From: Hymenobacter translucens
GTDB lineage: Bacteria; Bacteroidota; Bacteroidia; Cytophagales; Hymenobacteraceae
Length of the DNA stretch: 64,000 bases
Assembly: GCF_020685205.1 (NCBI RefSeq)
Contig: NZ_JAJERB010000006.1
Location: 268,790-332,789, forward strand
Direction: 5' to 3'
In this document: one piece after another, positions 18,970-26,830 of the stretch
Layout: each line of letters starts with the position of its first letter
Position numbering within the stretch: position 1 is the first letter of the stretch
The notes under the pieces: model-generated
The model's database searches: none
Told to the model about the DNA's origin: nothing
What the model saw: the letters and a program-made list of their open reading frames with translations, nothing else
Made by a program: the position numbers and the translations under genes

Positions 18970-19176
18970 CTAGCGGCGACGCAGTCGGCGCAGGCCGTAG
19001 GCGGCTCCGGCGGCCAGCAGCAGGCCGGCGCCCCCGTCGATGGGCACGGCGGTGGGAGTTGGAGTTGGTCCTCCTGAGTCGGGGTCCTGGGCGCGCAGGC
19101 CCAGCGGGACGAGCAGCAGGAAAGCCAGGATTCCCGGGCGTAGCAGGAAGGTGGGCAGGAGAGGGGTGAAGCGCAT
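18970..19176 (-). CDS. Small PID-CTERM sorting-domain protein
   Basis: The product has 68 aa. The N-terminal signal peptide ('LLVPLGLRAQ') is followed by a Gly/Pro/Thr linker and the C-terminal tripartite signal 'VPIDGGAGLLLAAG', a hydrophobic helix, and an Arg cluster 'LRRLRRR'. This matches the PID-CTERM class of short C-terminal sorting proteins in Bacteroidota (family name from memory). There is almost no mature domain between the two signals. It lies 67 nt upstream of the beta-helix gene in the same orientation, so the three genes form one surface-protein locus. The ATG at 19176 was chosen because it gives the signal peptide; a longer frame upstream has no signal. Confidence 0.7.
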   Translation of the reverse strand: MRFTPLLPTFLLRPGILAFLLLVPLGLRAQDPDSGGPTPTPTAVPIDGGAGLLLAAGAAYGLRRLRRR

Positions 19177-19372
19177 AAGCAGACCTGGAAAAGGGTGGAA
19201 CAGCCGGCCAAATCCAGCAATCCAGGCAATAGGACGCGGGTAGATTAACTGGAATAAGGAATTGTAAAATTGAACTATAGAAGGAGCGGGGGCAATCCGC
19301 ACCACCCCGTATTTATCGTCGGGCCGGTCTGCGTACTGGCCGGGATAGCGGCATCCGTGCCAGTACGGATAC

Positions 19373-19408
19373 AAAAAAGCCCGGCCGGAGCATCGCTCCG
19401 GCCGGGCC
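19373..19408 (-). terminator. Terminator after the barrel-protein gene
   Basis: On the minus strand a 12-bp GC stem (GCCCGGCCGGAG with its complement, 4-nt loop) is followed by six T. It lies about 55 nt past the stop of the gene at 19464. Confidence 0.85.
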
Positions 19409-19463
19409 AGGTAAAGGGAAGTAAGCGGTAGGTAACGCTGGGGTAAAGAACCCGGCCGACGCC

Positions 19464-20063
19464 TTAGAACACGAAGCGCAAACTCACGGCCGCGTCGTTG
19501 TAGAAGCCGGTGTAGCCGTTGAATACCTCGAAGAAGGGTTTGTAATCGAGGCTGACCGCGAAGGGCAGGTCTTCGAGCTTGTACTCGATGCCGCCAATCA
19601 GGTCGGCCCCAAAGGCGATGTACCGGTTCTCATCGTAGCGGTAGTCCCGCCGGATGATGTAGACGTCGCCTTTGCGCCCGTTATAGTAAAACCGCTCATC
19701 CTCGAAGTAATACCGGCCCTGGTACGAGCCGGCGTGGAAGCCCGCGCCGTAGTAGAACTGCAGGCCTTTGATGCCCGCCAGAGACTTGTGCTTTTCGCCC
19801 AGCAGCGTAACCCGGGCGCCGCGGGCCTTGTATTCCGTGGTCACCAGGGCTTCGAAGGCCACGCCGTTCTTGCCGCTGAGAAAGTGCTTGATGGTAAGCC
19901 CCGACGAGTACCCTCCGCCGCGCAGGCCGATGCCGGTGTTGTAGCCCGAGGCGCTGCCCCCGCCTCCGCTGGATTTAGAGCTGGATTTGCTGGAGCGCTG
20001 TGCTACGGCTGAAGTGCCGGTCAGGAAGAGCAGCACGAGCAGGATTCGGAAAGAAGAAGTCAT
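19464..20063 (-). CDS. Small outer-membrane beta-barrel protein
   Basis: The product has 199 aa from the ATG at 20063. The signal peptide ends near 'SAVAQRS'. A Ser/Lys/Gly-rich linker (about 23-40) precedes amphipathic strands ('GIGLRGGGYSSGLTIKHFL', 'GLQFYYGAGFHAG', 'AFGADLIGGIEYKL') and a last strand ending 'AAVSLRFVF' with terminal Phe, the usual BAM signal. This pattern fits an 8-stranded outer-membrane barrel of the OmpW/porin-like type widespread in Bacteroidota. No ligand or enzymatic role can be assigned. Its own terminator follows, so it is likely monocistronic. Confidence 0.75.
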   Translation of the reverse strand: MTSSFRILLVLLFLTGTSAVAQRSSKSSSKSSGGGGSASGYNTGIGLRGGGYSSGLTIKHFLSGKNGVAFEALVTTEYKARGARVTLLGEKHKSLAGIKGLQFYYGAGFHAGSYQGRYYFEDERFYYNGRKGDVYIIRRDYRYDENRYIAFGADLIGGIEYKLEDLPFAVSLDYKPFFEVFNGYTGFYNDAAVSLRFVF

Positions 20064-20107
20064 TGACAAAAGAAAGAAAAGGTGATTCTGGCCGCAAAGA
20101 TACGCCA

Positions 20108-20818
20108 CTATACGCCGGGCACCACCGGGTTGTTAGCCAGCAGCAGGGGTGGGGCCTCCGCTTCGGCCGCTATTTCGTCGGACAGGTGCACCAGGATGCC
20201 GCCCCCGTCGTCCTCGGCGGCCCGGAGCATGGCTTTGGCCACCGCCAGCGCGGGCACGGCCCGGTAGCGGCGCAGGGGGCCAACCAGCAGCGGGGCTACC
20301 ACGCCCAGTACCACCGCCCCCAGCCGCTCGCCCAGGCGCTTCTCGGTCCGCTCGCCCAGCAGCAGGGAGGGCCGGAAGATGTGAATGGCCCGGAACGGGG
20401 TCTTGCGCACCGCGTCCTCCATCTCGCCCTTCACCCGGTTGTAGTAGAACATGGAGTGGGCATCGGCCCCCATGGCCGACACCACCAGCAGCTGGGCCGC
20501 GAAGTTGGCCGCCGTCAGGGCCGCCAGCTTCACCACGTACAGGAAGTCAACCTTGTAAAACGCCTCCTTCGAGCCGGCCTGCCGGATGGTGGTGCCCAGG
20601 CAGCAGTACACGTCGTCGGCAATCAGTGACAGGCGGTGGTCTTCGAGCCGGTCCAGGTCCAGCACCCGCTGCTCAAGCTTGGGGTGGACCACCGGCAGGG
20701 GCCGCCGCCCCACGGCAATAACTTTGGCGTAGCGGTCCGAGGCCAGTAGCAACGGCAAAAGCTGGGAGCCGACCAGCCCGCTGGCGCCGGCAATGAGGGC
20801 AGTTTTCTGTAGTTTCAT
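20108..20818 (-). CDS. NAD(P)H-binding oxidoreductase (atypical SDR, HTATIP2-like)
   Basis: The product has 236 aa from the ATG at 20818. A Rossmann nucleotide-binding motif 'ALIAGASGLVGSQLL' lies at the N-terminus, followed by 'VGRRPLP' after beta-2. The catalytic-type Tyr is in 'FYYNRVKGEMEDAV' (YxxxK), and 'SAMGAD' precedes it. This is the pattern of atypical short-chain dehydrogenases annotated as NAD-dependent epimerase or oxidoreductase HTATIP2-like. The substrate is unknown. The in-frame extension to 20890 lacks any start preference and was not used. Confidence 0.8.
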   Translation of the reverse strand: MKLQKTALIAGASGLVGSQLLPLLLASDRYAKVIAVGRRPLPVVHPKLEQRVLDLDRLEDHRLSLIADDVYCCLGTTIRQAGSKEAFYKVDFLYVVKLAALTAANFAAQLLVVSAMGADAHSMFYYNRVKGEMEDAVRKTPFRAIHIFRPSLLLGERTEKRLGERLGAVVLGVVAPLLVGPLRRYRAVPALAVAKAMLRAAEDDGGGILVHLSDEIAAEAEAPPLLLANNPVVPGV

Positions 20819-20941
20819 GGGGCAGCAGAGCAGGTCAGCAGGTATAGAAAGGCACCGGGGCCGCCTCTTCCATACGTAGGAATGCGGCAAGGGAATAAAC
20901 CCGGTTGCCGATTCGCAGCTGCTGCCGCTGGGCCGACGGGG

Positions 20942-21778
20942 CTATTCCTGCCCTACCAGATGGGTCGCGTCGGGCAACAGTTGCACCAGCCCGCGCTTAT
21001 ACAGGCTGCCCAGGGCTTTCTTGAACACCTTCTTGCTCATTCCCAGGCGGCGGTAGATGTCGTCGGGCTCACTTTTGTCGGATAAGGGCAGGGTGCCGCC
21101 GGCCGCGCGCAACGCCGTGAGCAGCGTTTCGGCCGCGTCCACGGCTTCGTCGTAGCCGGTTTTCTGCAAACTCACGTCGAGCTTGCCGTCGGGACGCACC
21201 TGCCGGATGTAGCCGGTGGGCGTGTCGCCGAGGCGCAGGGGCTTGAAGATCTCGTTGTGATACAGCAGCCCGGGGTGGGTGCCGTTCACGATGACCGTAA
21301 AGCCCAGGTCGGTTTCCTGGGCCACAAACAGCTGCACTGCGTCGCCGGCCTGACCGGGAAACGGCTCCTGGCTCAAGTACCGGTCCCAGCGGGCGGTGGC
21401 CACGAGGCGGTCCGAGGTTTCGTCGAGGTACACGTACACCGTCACCCGCTGCCCGGGGCGCAGGTTTTCGCGCTGGTTGCGGTAGGGCAGAAACAGGTCC
21501 TTTTCCAGGCCCCAGTCGAGGAAAGCCCCGTTGTCCGACACGTCGCGGACGGTGAGAGCGGCAAACTGGTTTACCCGGGCCAGGGGCTCGAGCGTGGTGG
21601 CAATCAGGCGGTCCTCCGAGTCGCGGTACACGAACACGCGCAGCACGTCGCCGATTTCGGTGCCCTCGGGCACGTACTTGCGGGGAATCAGCAGGTCGCC
21701 GTCGTCGGAAGTCAGGTAGAGGCCGAAGTCAACCGCGCGGGCTACTTCCAGTTCGTTAAAGTCGCCTAAAGCCAGCAT
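20942..21778 (-). CDS. CvfB-like S1 RNA-binding protein
   Basis: The product has 278 aa. It starts 'MLALGDFNELEVARAVDFG', the typical beginning of CvfB/YitL. Tandem S1-like barrels follow: 'GAFLDWGLEKDLFLPYRNQ' is the second, and 'HPGLLYHNEIFKPLRLGD' with 'GKLDVSLQKTGYD' lies in the third. The end is a winged-helix domain ('KSEPDDIYRRLGMSKKVFKK'). The length fits the family (about 280 aa). CvfB proteins bind RNA and affect expression of virulence or surface factors in Firmicutes; the role in Bacteroidota is not known. Confidence 0.88.
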   Translation of the reverse strand: MLALGDFNELEVARAVDFGLYLTSDDGDLLIPRKYVPEGTEIGDVLRVFVYRDSEDRLIATTLEPLARVNQFAALTVRDVSDNGAFLDWGLEKDLFLPYRNQRENLRPGQRVTVYVYLDETSDRLVATARWDRYLSQEPFPGQAGDAVQLFVAQETDLGFTVIVNGTHPGLLYHNEIFKPLRLGDTPTGYIRQVRPDGKLDVSLQKTGYDEAVDAAETLLTALRAAGGTLPLSDKSEPDDIYRRLGMSKKVFKKALGSLYKRGLVQLLPDATHLVGQE

Positions 21779-21863
21779 GAGCAGAGCAGAAGTGGTGGAG
21801 CGGCGAAGGTACGACGCGGGAGCTGGTTGGGTTGTTTTATCGTGGGCGGACCCACATGCAAGT

Positions 21864-23783
21864 CTACTGAAACTGGCTTACCCCCGGCTGGCCGAAGCTG
21901 AAGTCGCTGAAGCCGTAGTAGAGGCTGTTGCTCTGGAAGATGCGCAGGCCGTTGTTGGTAAGCTGCCCGCGCGGGTAGTAGCCCAGCAAAAGCTGAATGG
22001 TGGGAATGGCAATGTACTCGTTGCGGAAGCGCAGCCCCAGCCCGAACCCGGTGTAGGGCGTCTCGCGCATCAGCTGCGACTGCCGGGGCGAGTCCGTAAT
22101 CCAGGCCGCGTCCACGAAGGCAATGCCGGCCAGGCGGAAGCCCAGCAGCGACACCGGCGTAAACACGTTGGTTTCGTAGTTGACCACGTAGCGGCTGGTG
22201 CCCTGCAACAGCTCGGTGGGCCGGAAGCCGCGCAGGCCCCGGTCGCCCTCGATAAACAGCTGCTGCTCCCCGGGCTGGCGGCGGTAGCCCAGGGTGGCCC
22301 GGTTCCACAGAAAGTGCCGCCACTGGTAGTTGCCGGTATGAAACAGGCGGGTGAAGTACAGCACCTGGGCCTTGAGCACGCCCTGCTGCCAGTCGGAGCC
22401 CCGGATAAACGAGCTGAACTCGGCGCCCAGGTACAGGAATCCGCGCTGCCGGCTGAAGGAGGCCGCGGCGGCCTGCACACCCACGTAGCGGCGCAGACCG
22501 GTTTCGTTGAAGTCGATGCCCGAAGTCAGGCTAAACAACGTGCCGGTCGGGATGTCCTCGGTGCGGCCAAAGCCATACAGGTACTTATCCTTATAGTAGC
22601 GCCGCACGGTGTAGCCCACCGTAGCCAGGGCCACCGAGTAGTTGGTGTAGGCCGGGGTGGCGCGGGCAGTGTACGCCGTATGAATAAATCGGCCCGATAC
22701 GATAATGCGCCCCGGGTTCTCGTAGCCCAGGTCGTAGCTTTTCAGCTGAAAGGCCCGGCCCACCCAGGCGTCGGCGGTGCTGTAGCGCAAAGCCCCGAAC
22801 TTGTAGGGCTCCCCCGGCGGAGGCGAGTTGATGGGTACCTCGCGGTTGAACACGTCAAACGACACGGCCCCGGCGTAGTGAGTGTTTACGGACACGAAAT
22901 CCCGCCCTACCGATACGCCGCCGGTCTGGTACTGGTACTCGTCACGGTAGCGGATCTGCGCGTTTACGAATTTGCGGAAGGGCATCACGTAAAAGCCGTT
23001 GAAGGCCCAGGGCTGGGGGTCGCGGCGGCCGTATTCGTAGATGCCGCGCATCTGGTGGCCCTGGCCCAGGAAGTTTTCGTCGTGGATGTTGAAGATGCCC
23101 GCGCCCACGTCGCGCAGCTGGTACGACACGCCCAGGCTAAACAAATCCTTGGTCACGATCTGAATGTCAACGCTGTCGTCGGTGCTGGTTTTCTCGTTTA
23201 CCAGCACCCGGGCATCCACCAGGTAGGCCGTGGAGCGCAGCAGGCGCTCCGACTCGGCCAGATCCTGGGGGTCGAGCTCCTGGCCGACCCGAAACAGCAG
23301 AATCTGGCGGATGCGGGCCCGGCTGGTGGTCATGTGAATCAGGTTGCCGCCCTTTTCCACGATGTTGCGCGGCACCCGGGTGGTGTCGGTAATGCTGTAG
23401 CCGAACGCGTCGAGGGGCTTGATGTCGATGCTGCGCACAATCTTGAAGTTGTGCTGGTCGTACTGCCGGTCGAGCAGGCCCGCGTCGAGGCCGGCCTGCT
23501 CCTCGCGCCGCTCCCGGAAATCGAAGATGGCGGAGGCCACCTTGCCGGCAATGGTTTTGCGCTTAGTGTAGGCTTTCAGGCCGGTCAGAATCTTTTCCTC
23601 GTCGAAGCGCCGCCGCAGCGAGTCGCGCTTCAGGGCCGTGGCCGCGCGGGCGCGGGCCGAGTCGGGCGCCGGCTTTGCGGTCGGCTCCTGCGCCACTGCC
23701 GGAATGGCCAGCAGCCCGGCCAGCAAAAGCAGGCAGCAGTGGCGAAACAGGCAGACAGCGGTAAGCGGAAAGGACAGGGGCAT
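21864..23783 (-). CDS. Omp85/TamA-like outer-membrane assembly protein
   Basis: The product has 639 aa from the ATG at 23783; the signal peptide ends near 'AIPAVAQ'. A Lys/Arg-rich helix precedes POTRA-like modules ('IVRSIDIKPLDAFG', 'LRSTAYLVDARVLVNEK'). A 16-strand barrel follows, with the conserved 'GDRGLRGFRPTELLQGTSRYVVNYE' region; 'RGLRGF' is the VRGF-type L6 loop motif. Omp85 proteins insert or translocate outer-membrane proteins. Having fewer POTRA modules than BamA suggests a TamA-like or accessory member. It is separated from the S1 gene by about 85 nt. Confidence 0.85.
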   Translation of the reverse strand: MPLSFPLTAVCLFRHCCLLLLAGLLAIPAVAQEPTAKPAPDSARARAATALKRDSLRRRFDEEKILTGLKAYTKRKTIAGKVASAIFDFRERREEQAGLDAGLLDRQYDQHNFKIVRSIDIKPLDAFGYSITDTTRVPRNIVEKGGNLIHMTTSRARIRQILLFRVGQELDPQDLAESERLLRSTAYLVDARVLVNEKTSTDDSVDIQIVTKDLFSLGVSYQLRDVGAGIFNIHDENFLGQGHQMRGIYEYGRRDPQPWAFNGFYVMPFRKFVNAQIRYRDEYQYQTGGVSVGRDFVSVNTHYAGAVSFDVFNREVPINSPPPGEPYKFGALRYSTADAWVGRAFQLKSYDLGYENPGRIIVSGRFIHTAYTARATPAYTNYSVALATVGYTVRRYYKDKYLYGFGRTEDIPTGTLFSLTSGIDFNETGLRRYVGVQAAAASFSRQRGFLYLGAEFSSFIRGSDWQQGVLKAQVLYFTRLFHTGNYQWRHFLWNRATLGYRRQPGEQQLFIEGDRGLRGFRPTELLQGTSRYVVNYETNVFTPVSLLGFRLAGIAFVDAAWITDSPRQSQLMRETPYTGFGLGLRFRNEYIAIPTIQLLLGYYPRGQLTNNGLRIFQSNSLYYGFSDFSFGQPGVSQFQ

Positions 23784-23927
23784 TGGGGTGGCCGTCCAAC
23801 CTGAAAACCCGGCAGGGCGGCGGTTCGGCACATTAAAATTACGACAAGAAGTTCAGCTTGGGCAAGAGGTCCGCTTGTCTGAAGGCCGCCGCTGCGGAGG
23901 CAGAGCCGGCACGCCGGTAGAAAGGCG

Positions 23928-24164
23928 GTCATGCAGAGCGCAGCGAAGCATCTCGCGTGCTGCTGTTGTTGGGGAAAGAACGGCATGCCAAGCAGAAGGC
24001 GCATCAAGCCAGGGAAGCCTCCTTACCGCTTCGTTGGGGGAATAATTCACCAAGCAGTAGAAATGCTTCGCAGGGCGGATGCCAGTTCAAGCAGGACGTT
24101 CTCTTTTTAGCGGCGGACCTCCTGGCGCCAGTACGCGAGATGCTTCGCCTTCGCTCTGCATGAC
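23928..24164. repeat. MITE-like element with about 33-bp terminal inverted repeats, copy 1
   Basis: The left end (23928-23960, starting GTCATGCAGAGCG) and right end (24131-24164, ending TCTGCATGAC) are near-perfect inverted copies with one indel and two mismatches. Both contain GAAGCATCTCGCGT. The interior has no credible gene. The same ends bound a shorter element at 35645-35759. Confidence 0.75.
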
Positions 24165-24253
24165 GATACCAAAGCGGTGTGCCAAACTGGGGCACAGGAA
24201 AGGGAAAAGGACAACTTTTCCCGCCCCGCCCGAAACCTTTCCTAAAAAAATTA

Positions 24254-24300
24254 GCTTAAAACACTGTTGTCTATCTGCGGACAAACAGTTATTTTTAAGC
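24254..24300. promoter_or_regulatory. Imperfect 47-nt palindrome upstream of the radical-SAM gene
   Basis: GCTTAAAA...ACTGTTGTC on the left faces GACAAACAGT...TTTTTAAGC on the right around an 8-nt centre. It ends 15 nt before the ATG at 24316 and so overlaps the likely promoter and leader. It could be an operator for a dimeric regulator or an mRNA hairpin; the sequence alone does not decide. Confidence 0.5.
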
Positions 24301-24315
24301 CGTAAAAGGAACTAA

Positions 24316-25581
24316 ATGAACGAGCGGATTCAGGAAAAGCTAAGCATATTGGCAGATGCCGCCAAGTATGACGTGTCGTGCTCCAGCAGCGGCGGCAAGC
24401 GCAAAAACGAGAACCGCGGCCTTGGCAACGCCGAAGGAATGGGCATCTGTCACTCCTTTACCGAGGACGGCCGCTGCGTATCCCTGCTCAAGATCCTGCT
24501 GACCAACTACTGCATCTTCGACTGCGCCTACTGCGTGTCGCGCCGCTCGAACGACGTGAAGCGCGCCGCCTTTACCGTCGACGAAGTCGTGGACCTGACC
24601 ATGAACTTCTACCGCCGCAACTACATCGAGGGGCTGTTCCTGAGCTCGGGCATCTTCAAAAGCTCCGACTACACGATGGAGCGGCTGGTGCGCATCATCA
24701 AAAAGCTGCGCACCGAGCATAAGTTCAACGGCTACATCCACGTCAAGACGATTCCCGGCGCCTCGCCCGAGCTGATCCAGGAAGCCGGCCTTTACGCCGA
24801 CCGCCTGAGCGTGAACATCGAGCTGCCCTCCGAGCTGAGTCTGACCACGCTGGCGCCGGAGAAGAACTACCAGGAGATTCTGACGCCCATGGGCCAGATT
24901 CGGGACGGCATCGTGCAGAACAAGGAGGAAAAGGCGCTGTTCAAGAAAGTGCCGGCTTTTGCCGCCGCCGGGCAAAGCACCCAGCTGATCGTGGGCGCCT
25001 CGGCCGAAACCGACCACCAGATCATCAAGCTCACCGACTCGCTCTACAAAGGCTACGGCCTGAAGCGCGTCTACTACTCGGGCTACATCCCGGTCACCGA
25101 CGATGCCCGCCTGCCCCAGGTAACGCAGCCCCCGGTTATCCGGGAGCACCGCCTCTACCAGACCGACTGGCTGATGCGCTTCTACGGGTTCGAAGCCGAT
25201 GAAATTCTGGACCCCGCGCATCCCTATCTCGACCTGGAAATTGACCCCAAGCTCGCCTGGGCCCTGCGTAACCGCCACGTGTTTCCGGTCGATATCAACT
25301 CGGCCGACTACGAGATGATTCTGCGCATTCCCGGCGTGGGCGCCCGCTCGGCCAAGCGCATCGTGGCCGCCCGCCGCTTTGCTCCCCTGTCGCTCGACCA
25401 CCTGGCCAAGTTTGGCGTGGTGCTGAAGCGGGCCAAGTTCTTCATTACCTGCCGTGGCCAGGCCCTCGATGCCCGGGAGTACGACGAGCAGACCATCCGC
25501 CGCCAGATCCTGTTCGGCGCCGGCTCGGTCCGCTCGGCCCTTGTCACCCAGCAGCTCGACCTGTTCGCGCAGGCATCTTAG
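24316..25581 (+). CDS. Putative DNA modification/repair radical SAM protein (TIGR03916-like)
   Basis: The product has 421 aa. The radical-SAM cluster motif CxxxCxxC is in 'NYCIFDCAYCVSRRSN' (about residues 70-77). An additional conserved N-terminal Cys segment is 'YDVSCSSSGGKRKN'. Near the C-terminus a helix-hairpin-helix 'ILRIPGVGARSAKRIV' suggests DNA binding. This is the arrangement of the rSAM protein typically linked to a DUF4130/TIGR03915 partner in putative DNA-repair pairs. That partner is found 1.25 kb downstream (26831-27766). The reaction is not known; membership and DNA association are inferred from motifs and context. Confidence 0.85.
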   Translation: MNERIQEKLSILADAAKYDVSCSSSGGKRKNENRGLGNAEGMGICHSFTEDGRCVSLLKILLTNYCIFDCAYCVSRRSNDVKRAAFTVDEVVDLTMNFYRRNYIEGLFLSSGIFKSSDYTMERLVRIIKKLRTEHKFNGYIHVKTIPGASPELIQEAGLYADRLSVNIELPSELSLTTLAPEKNYQEILTPMGQIRDGIVQNKEEKALFKKVPAFAAAGQSTQLIVGASAETDHQIIKLTDSLYKGYGLKRVYYSGYIPVTDDARLPQVTQPPVIREHRLYQTDWLMRFYGFEADEILDPAHPYLDLEIDPKLAWALRNRHVFPVDINSADYEMILRIPGVGARSAKRIVAARRFAPLSLDHLAKFGVVLKRAKFFITCRGQALDAREYDEQTIRRQILFGAGSVRSALVTQQLDLFAQAS

Positions 25582-25582
25582 A

Positions 25583-25680
25583 AGGTGAAGCCATGAACCG
25601 CTGACGCCTGCCTCCTGCCGCTGCAACCTTCTTTTCCAATCATAGATCATCCATTCACCAGTTCACAACCCCCAATTCAC
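25583..25680. repeat. Degenerate heptamer-array hairpin (unit A-x-TTCAC), copy E
   Basis: The right side (25651-25680) reads ATTCACC, AGTTCAC, AACCCCC, AATTCAC, a clean 7-bp period. The left side, starting 2 nt after the radical-SAM stop, has GGTGAAG and CATGAAC, a weak inverted counterpart. It is the poorest member of the heptamer set and could be coincidental. Confidence 0.45.
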
Positions 25681-25688
25681 TTACTTCC

Positions 25689-25862
25689 ATGACTGTTTCC
25701 CACCGCGGTGCCGACGCGTCGGCCGCTACCCCAACCACTGAAACGATGAAAGTTGCCCGCCTCGCCTGCTGCTGCAAGCTCAGCGACCTGCTCCCCATTG
25801 TGCGGCAGCTCCACGAAGCCGAGCGGGCCAAAAGCACGGCCCGCAAAGGCCAGGCCGCGTAG
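25689..25862 (+). CDS. Small hypothetical protein with a Cys triplet
   Basis: The product has 57 aa from the ATG at 25689 to the TAG at 25860. The N-terminal 20 residues are Thr/Ala-rich; a second in-frame Met at residue 20 ('MKVARLACCCKLSDLLPIV') may be the true start. A CCC triplet is followed by an amphipathic helix 'LLPIVRQLHEAERAKS'. I do not recognise the family. It lies between the radical-SAM gene and the hydrolase, all in the same direction, so it may be part of the same transcript. Confidence 0.4.
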   Translation: MTVSHRGADASAATPTTETMKVARLACCCKLSDLLPIVRQLHEAERAKSTARKGQAA

Positions 25863-25945
25863 CCATCCGGGCGGAAAAACCGGCATGCGCAGGCCCCCTG
25901 CGGGCTTGCCGGCAACCTCCCGGCTTCATTCCGGTATAGCCGCTT

Positions 25946-26812
25946 ATGGCGTATGAGCTCGAACATCATCAGGTGGCAACCAACGGGCTGCACGTGCACG
26001 TGGTGCAGTGCGGCCCGCCTATCGGCCCTCTGGTGATTCTGCTGCACGGCTTCCCGGAGTTCTGGTTTGGCTGGCGAGGGCAGATTCAGGCCCTGGCCGC
26101 CGCCGGCTACCGCGTCTGGGTTCCCGACCAGCGGGGCTATAACCTTAGCGACAAGCCCCGTCCGGTAGCCTCTTACACCATCGACCAGCTTGGGGCCGAT
26201 GTGCTTGGCCTCCTTACTGCGGCGGGCCGCCCCAGCGCCCGAATCGTGGGTCACGACTGGGGCGCGGCTGTCGTCTGGTGGCTGGCAATGCACCATCCCG
26301 ATAAAATCGAGCGGGCGGCTGTGCTGAACGTGCCCCACCCGGCGGTGCTAAGCCGCACGTTGCGCCGGAGCCCCAAGCAGCTGCTCAAAAGCTGGTATAT
26401 ATTCTTTTTTCAGCTGCCCTGGCTGCCGGAAAAGCTGCTGCGCCGGAAAAACTGGCTTCTGGCCCGCCGCACGTTGCAGGAAACCAGCCGCCGGGGCACC
26501 TTTTCCGCGGTGGACCTGCAGCAGTACGAACAGGCCTGGTCCCAGCCCGGGGCCATGACTGGTATGATCAACTGGTACCGGGCCGCCGCGCGCTACGCCC
26601 GTCGGCTGGCCCGGCCCGGGCGGGTGACGGTGCCGGTGCATATTATCTGGGGCCGGCGCGACGCTTTCTTAACGGCCGGCATGGCCCGGCAAAGCCTGGC
26701 GTACTGCAACGACGGGCAGCTTACCTACTTCGACAAAGCCACACACTGGGTGCAGCACGAAGAGGCCGAAGCGGTGAATGAGCTGCTTTTACGGTTTCTC
26801 AAGCCTGCCTAA
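25946..26812 (+). CDS. Alpha/beta hydrolase, epoxide hydrolase-like
   Basis: The product has 288 aa. 'LLHGFPEFWFGWRGQ' (oxyanion HGFPE) and 'GHDWGAAVVWWLA' (nucleophile Asp in the elbow) are diagnostic of the epoxide-hydrolase/haloalkane-dehalogenase branch. The acid region is 'WGRRDAFL' and the final His is in 'ATHWVQHEEAE'. The cap domain lies between about residues 130 and 215. The substrate is unknown. It lies 18 nt before the DUF4130 gene on the same strand, so the two are likely translated from one message. Confidence 0.88.
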   Translation: MAYELEHHQVATNGLHVHVVQCGPPIGPLVILLHGFPEFWFGWRGQIQALAAAGYRVWVPDQRGYNLSDKPRPVASYTIDQLGADVLGLLTAAGRPSARIVGHDWGAAVVWWLAMHHPDKIERAAVLNVPHPAVLSRTLRRSPKQLLKSWYIFFFQLPWLPEKLLRRKNWLLARRTLQETSRRGTFSAVDLQQYEQAWSQPGAMTGMINWYRAAARYARRLARPGRVTVPVHIIWGRRDAFLTAGMARQSLAYCNDGQLTYFDKATHWVQHEEAEAVNELLLRFLKPA

Positions 26813-26830
26813 ACGGTTGACCATCCGCCT

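Noticed and set aside
21777..23804. A 675-aa frame antisense to the Omp85-type gene
   Set aside because: The sense frame has Omp85 motifs; the antisense product is low complexity.
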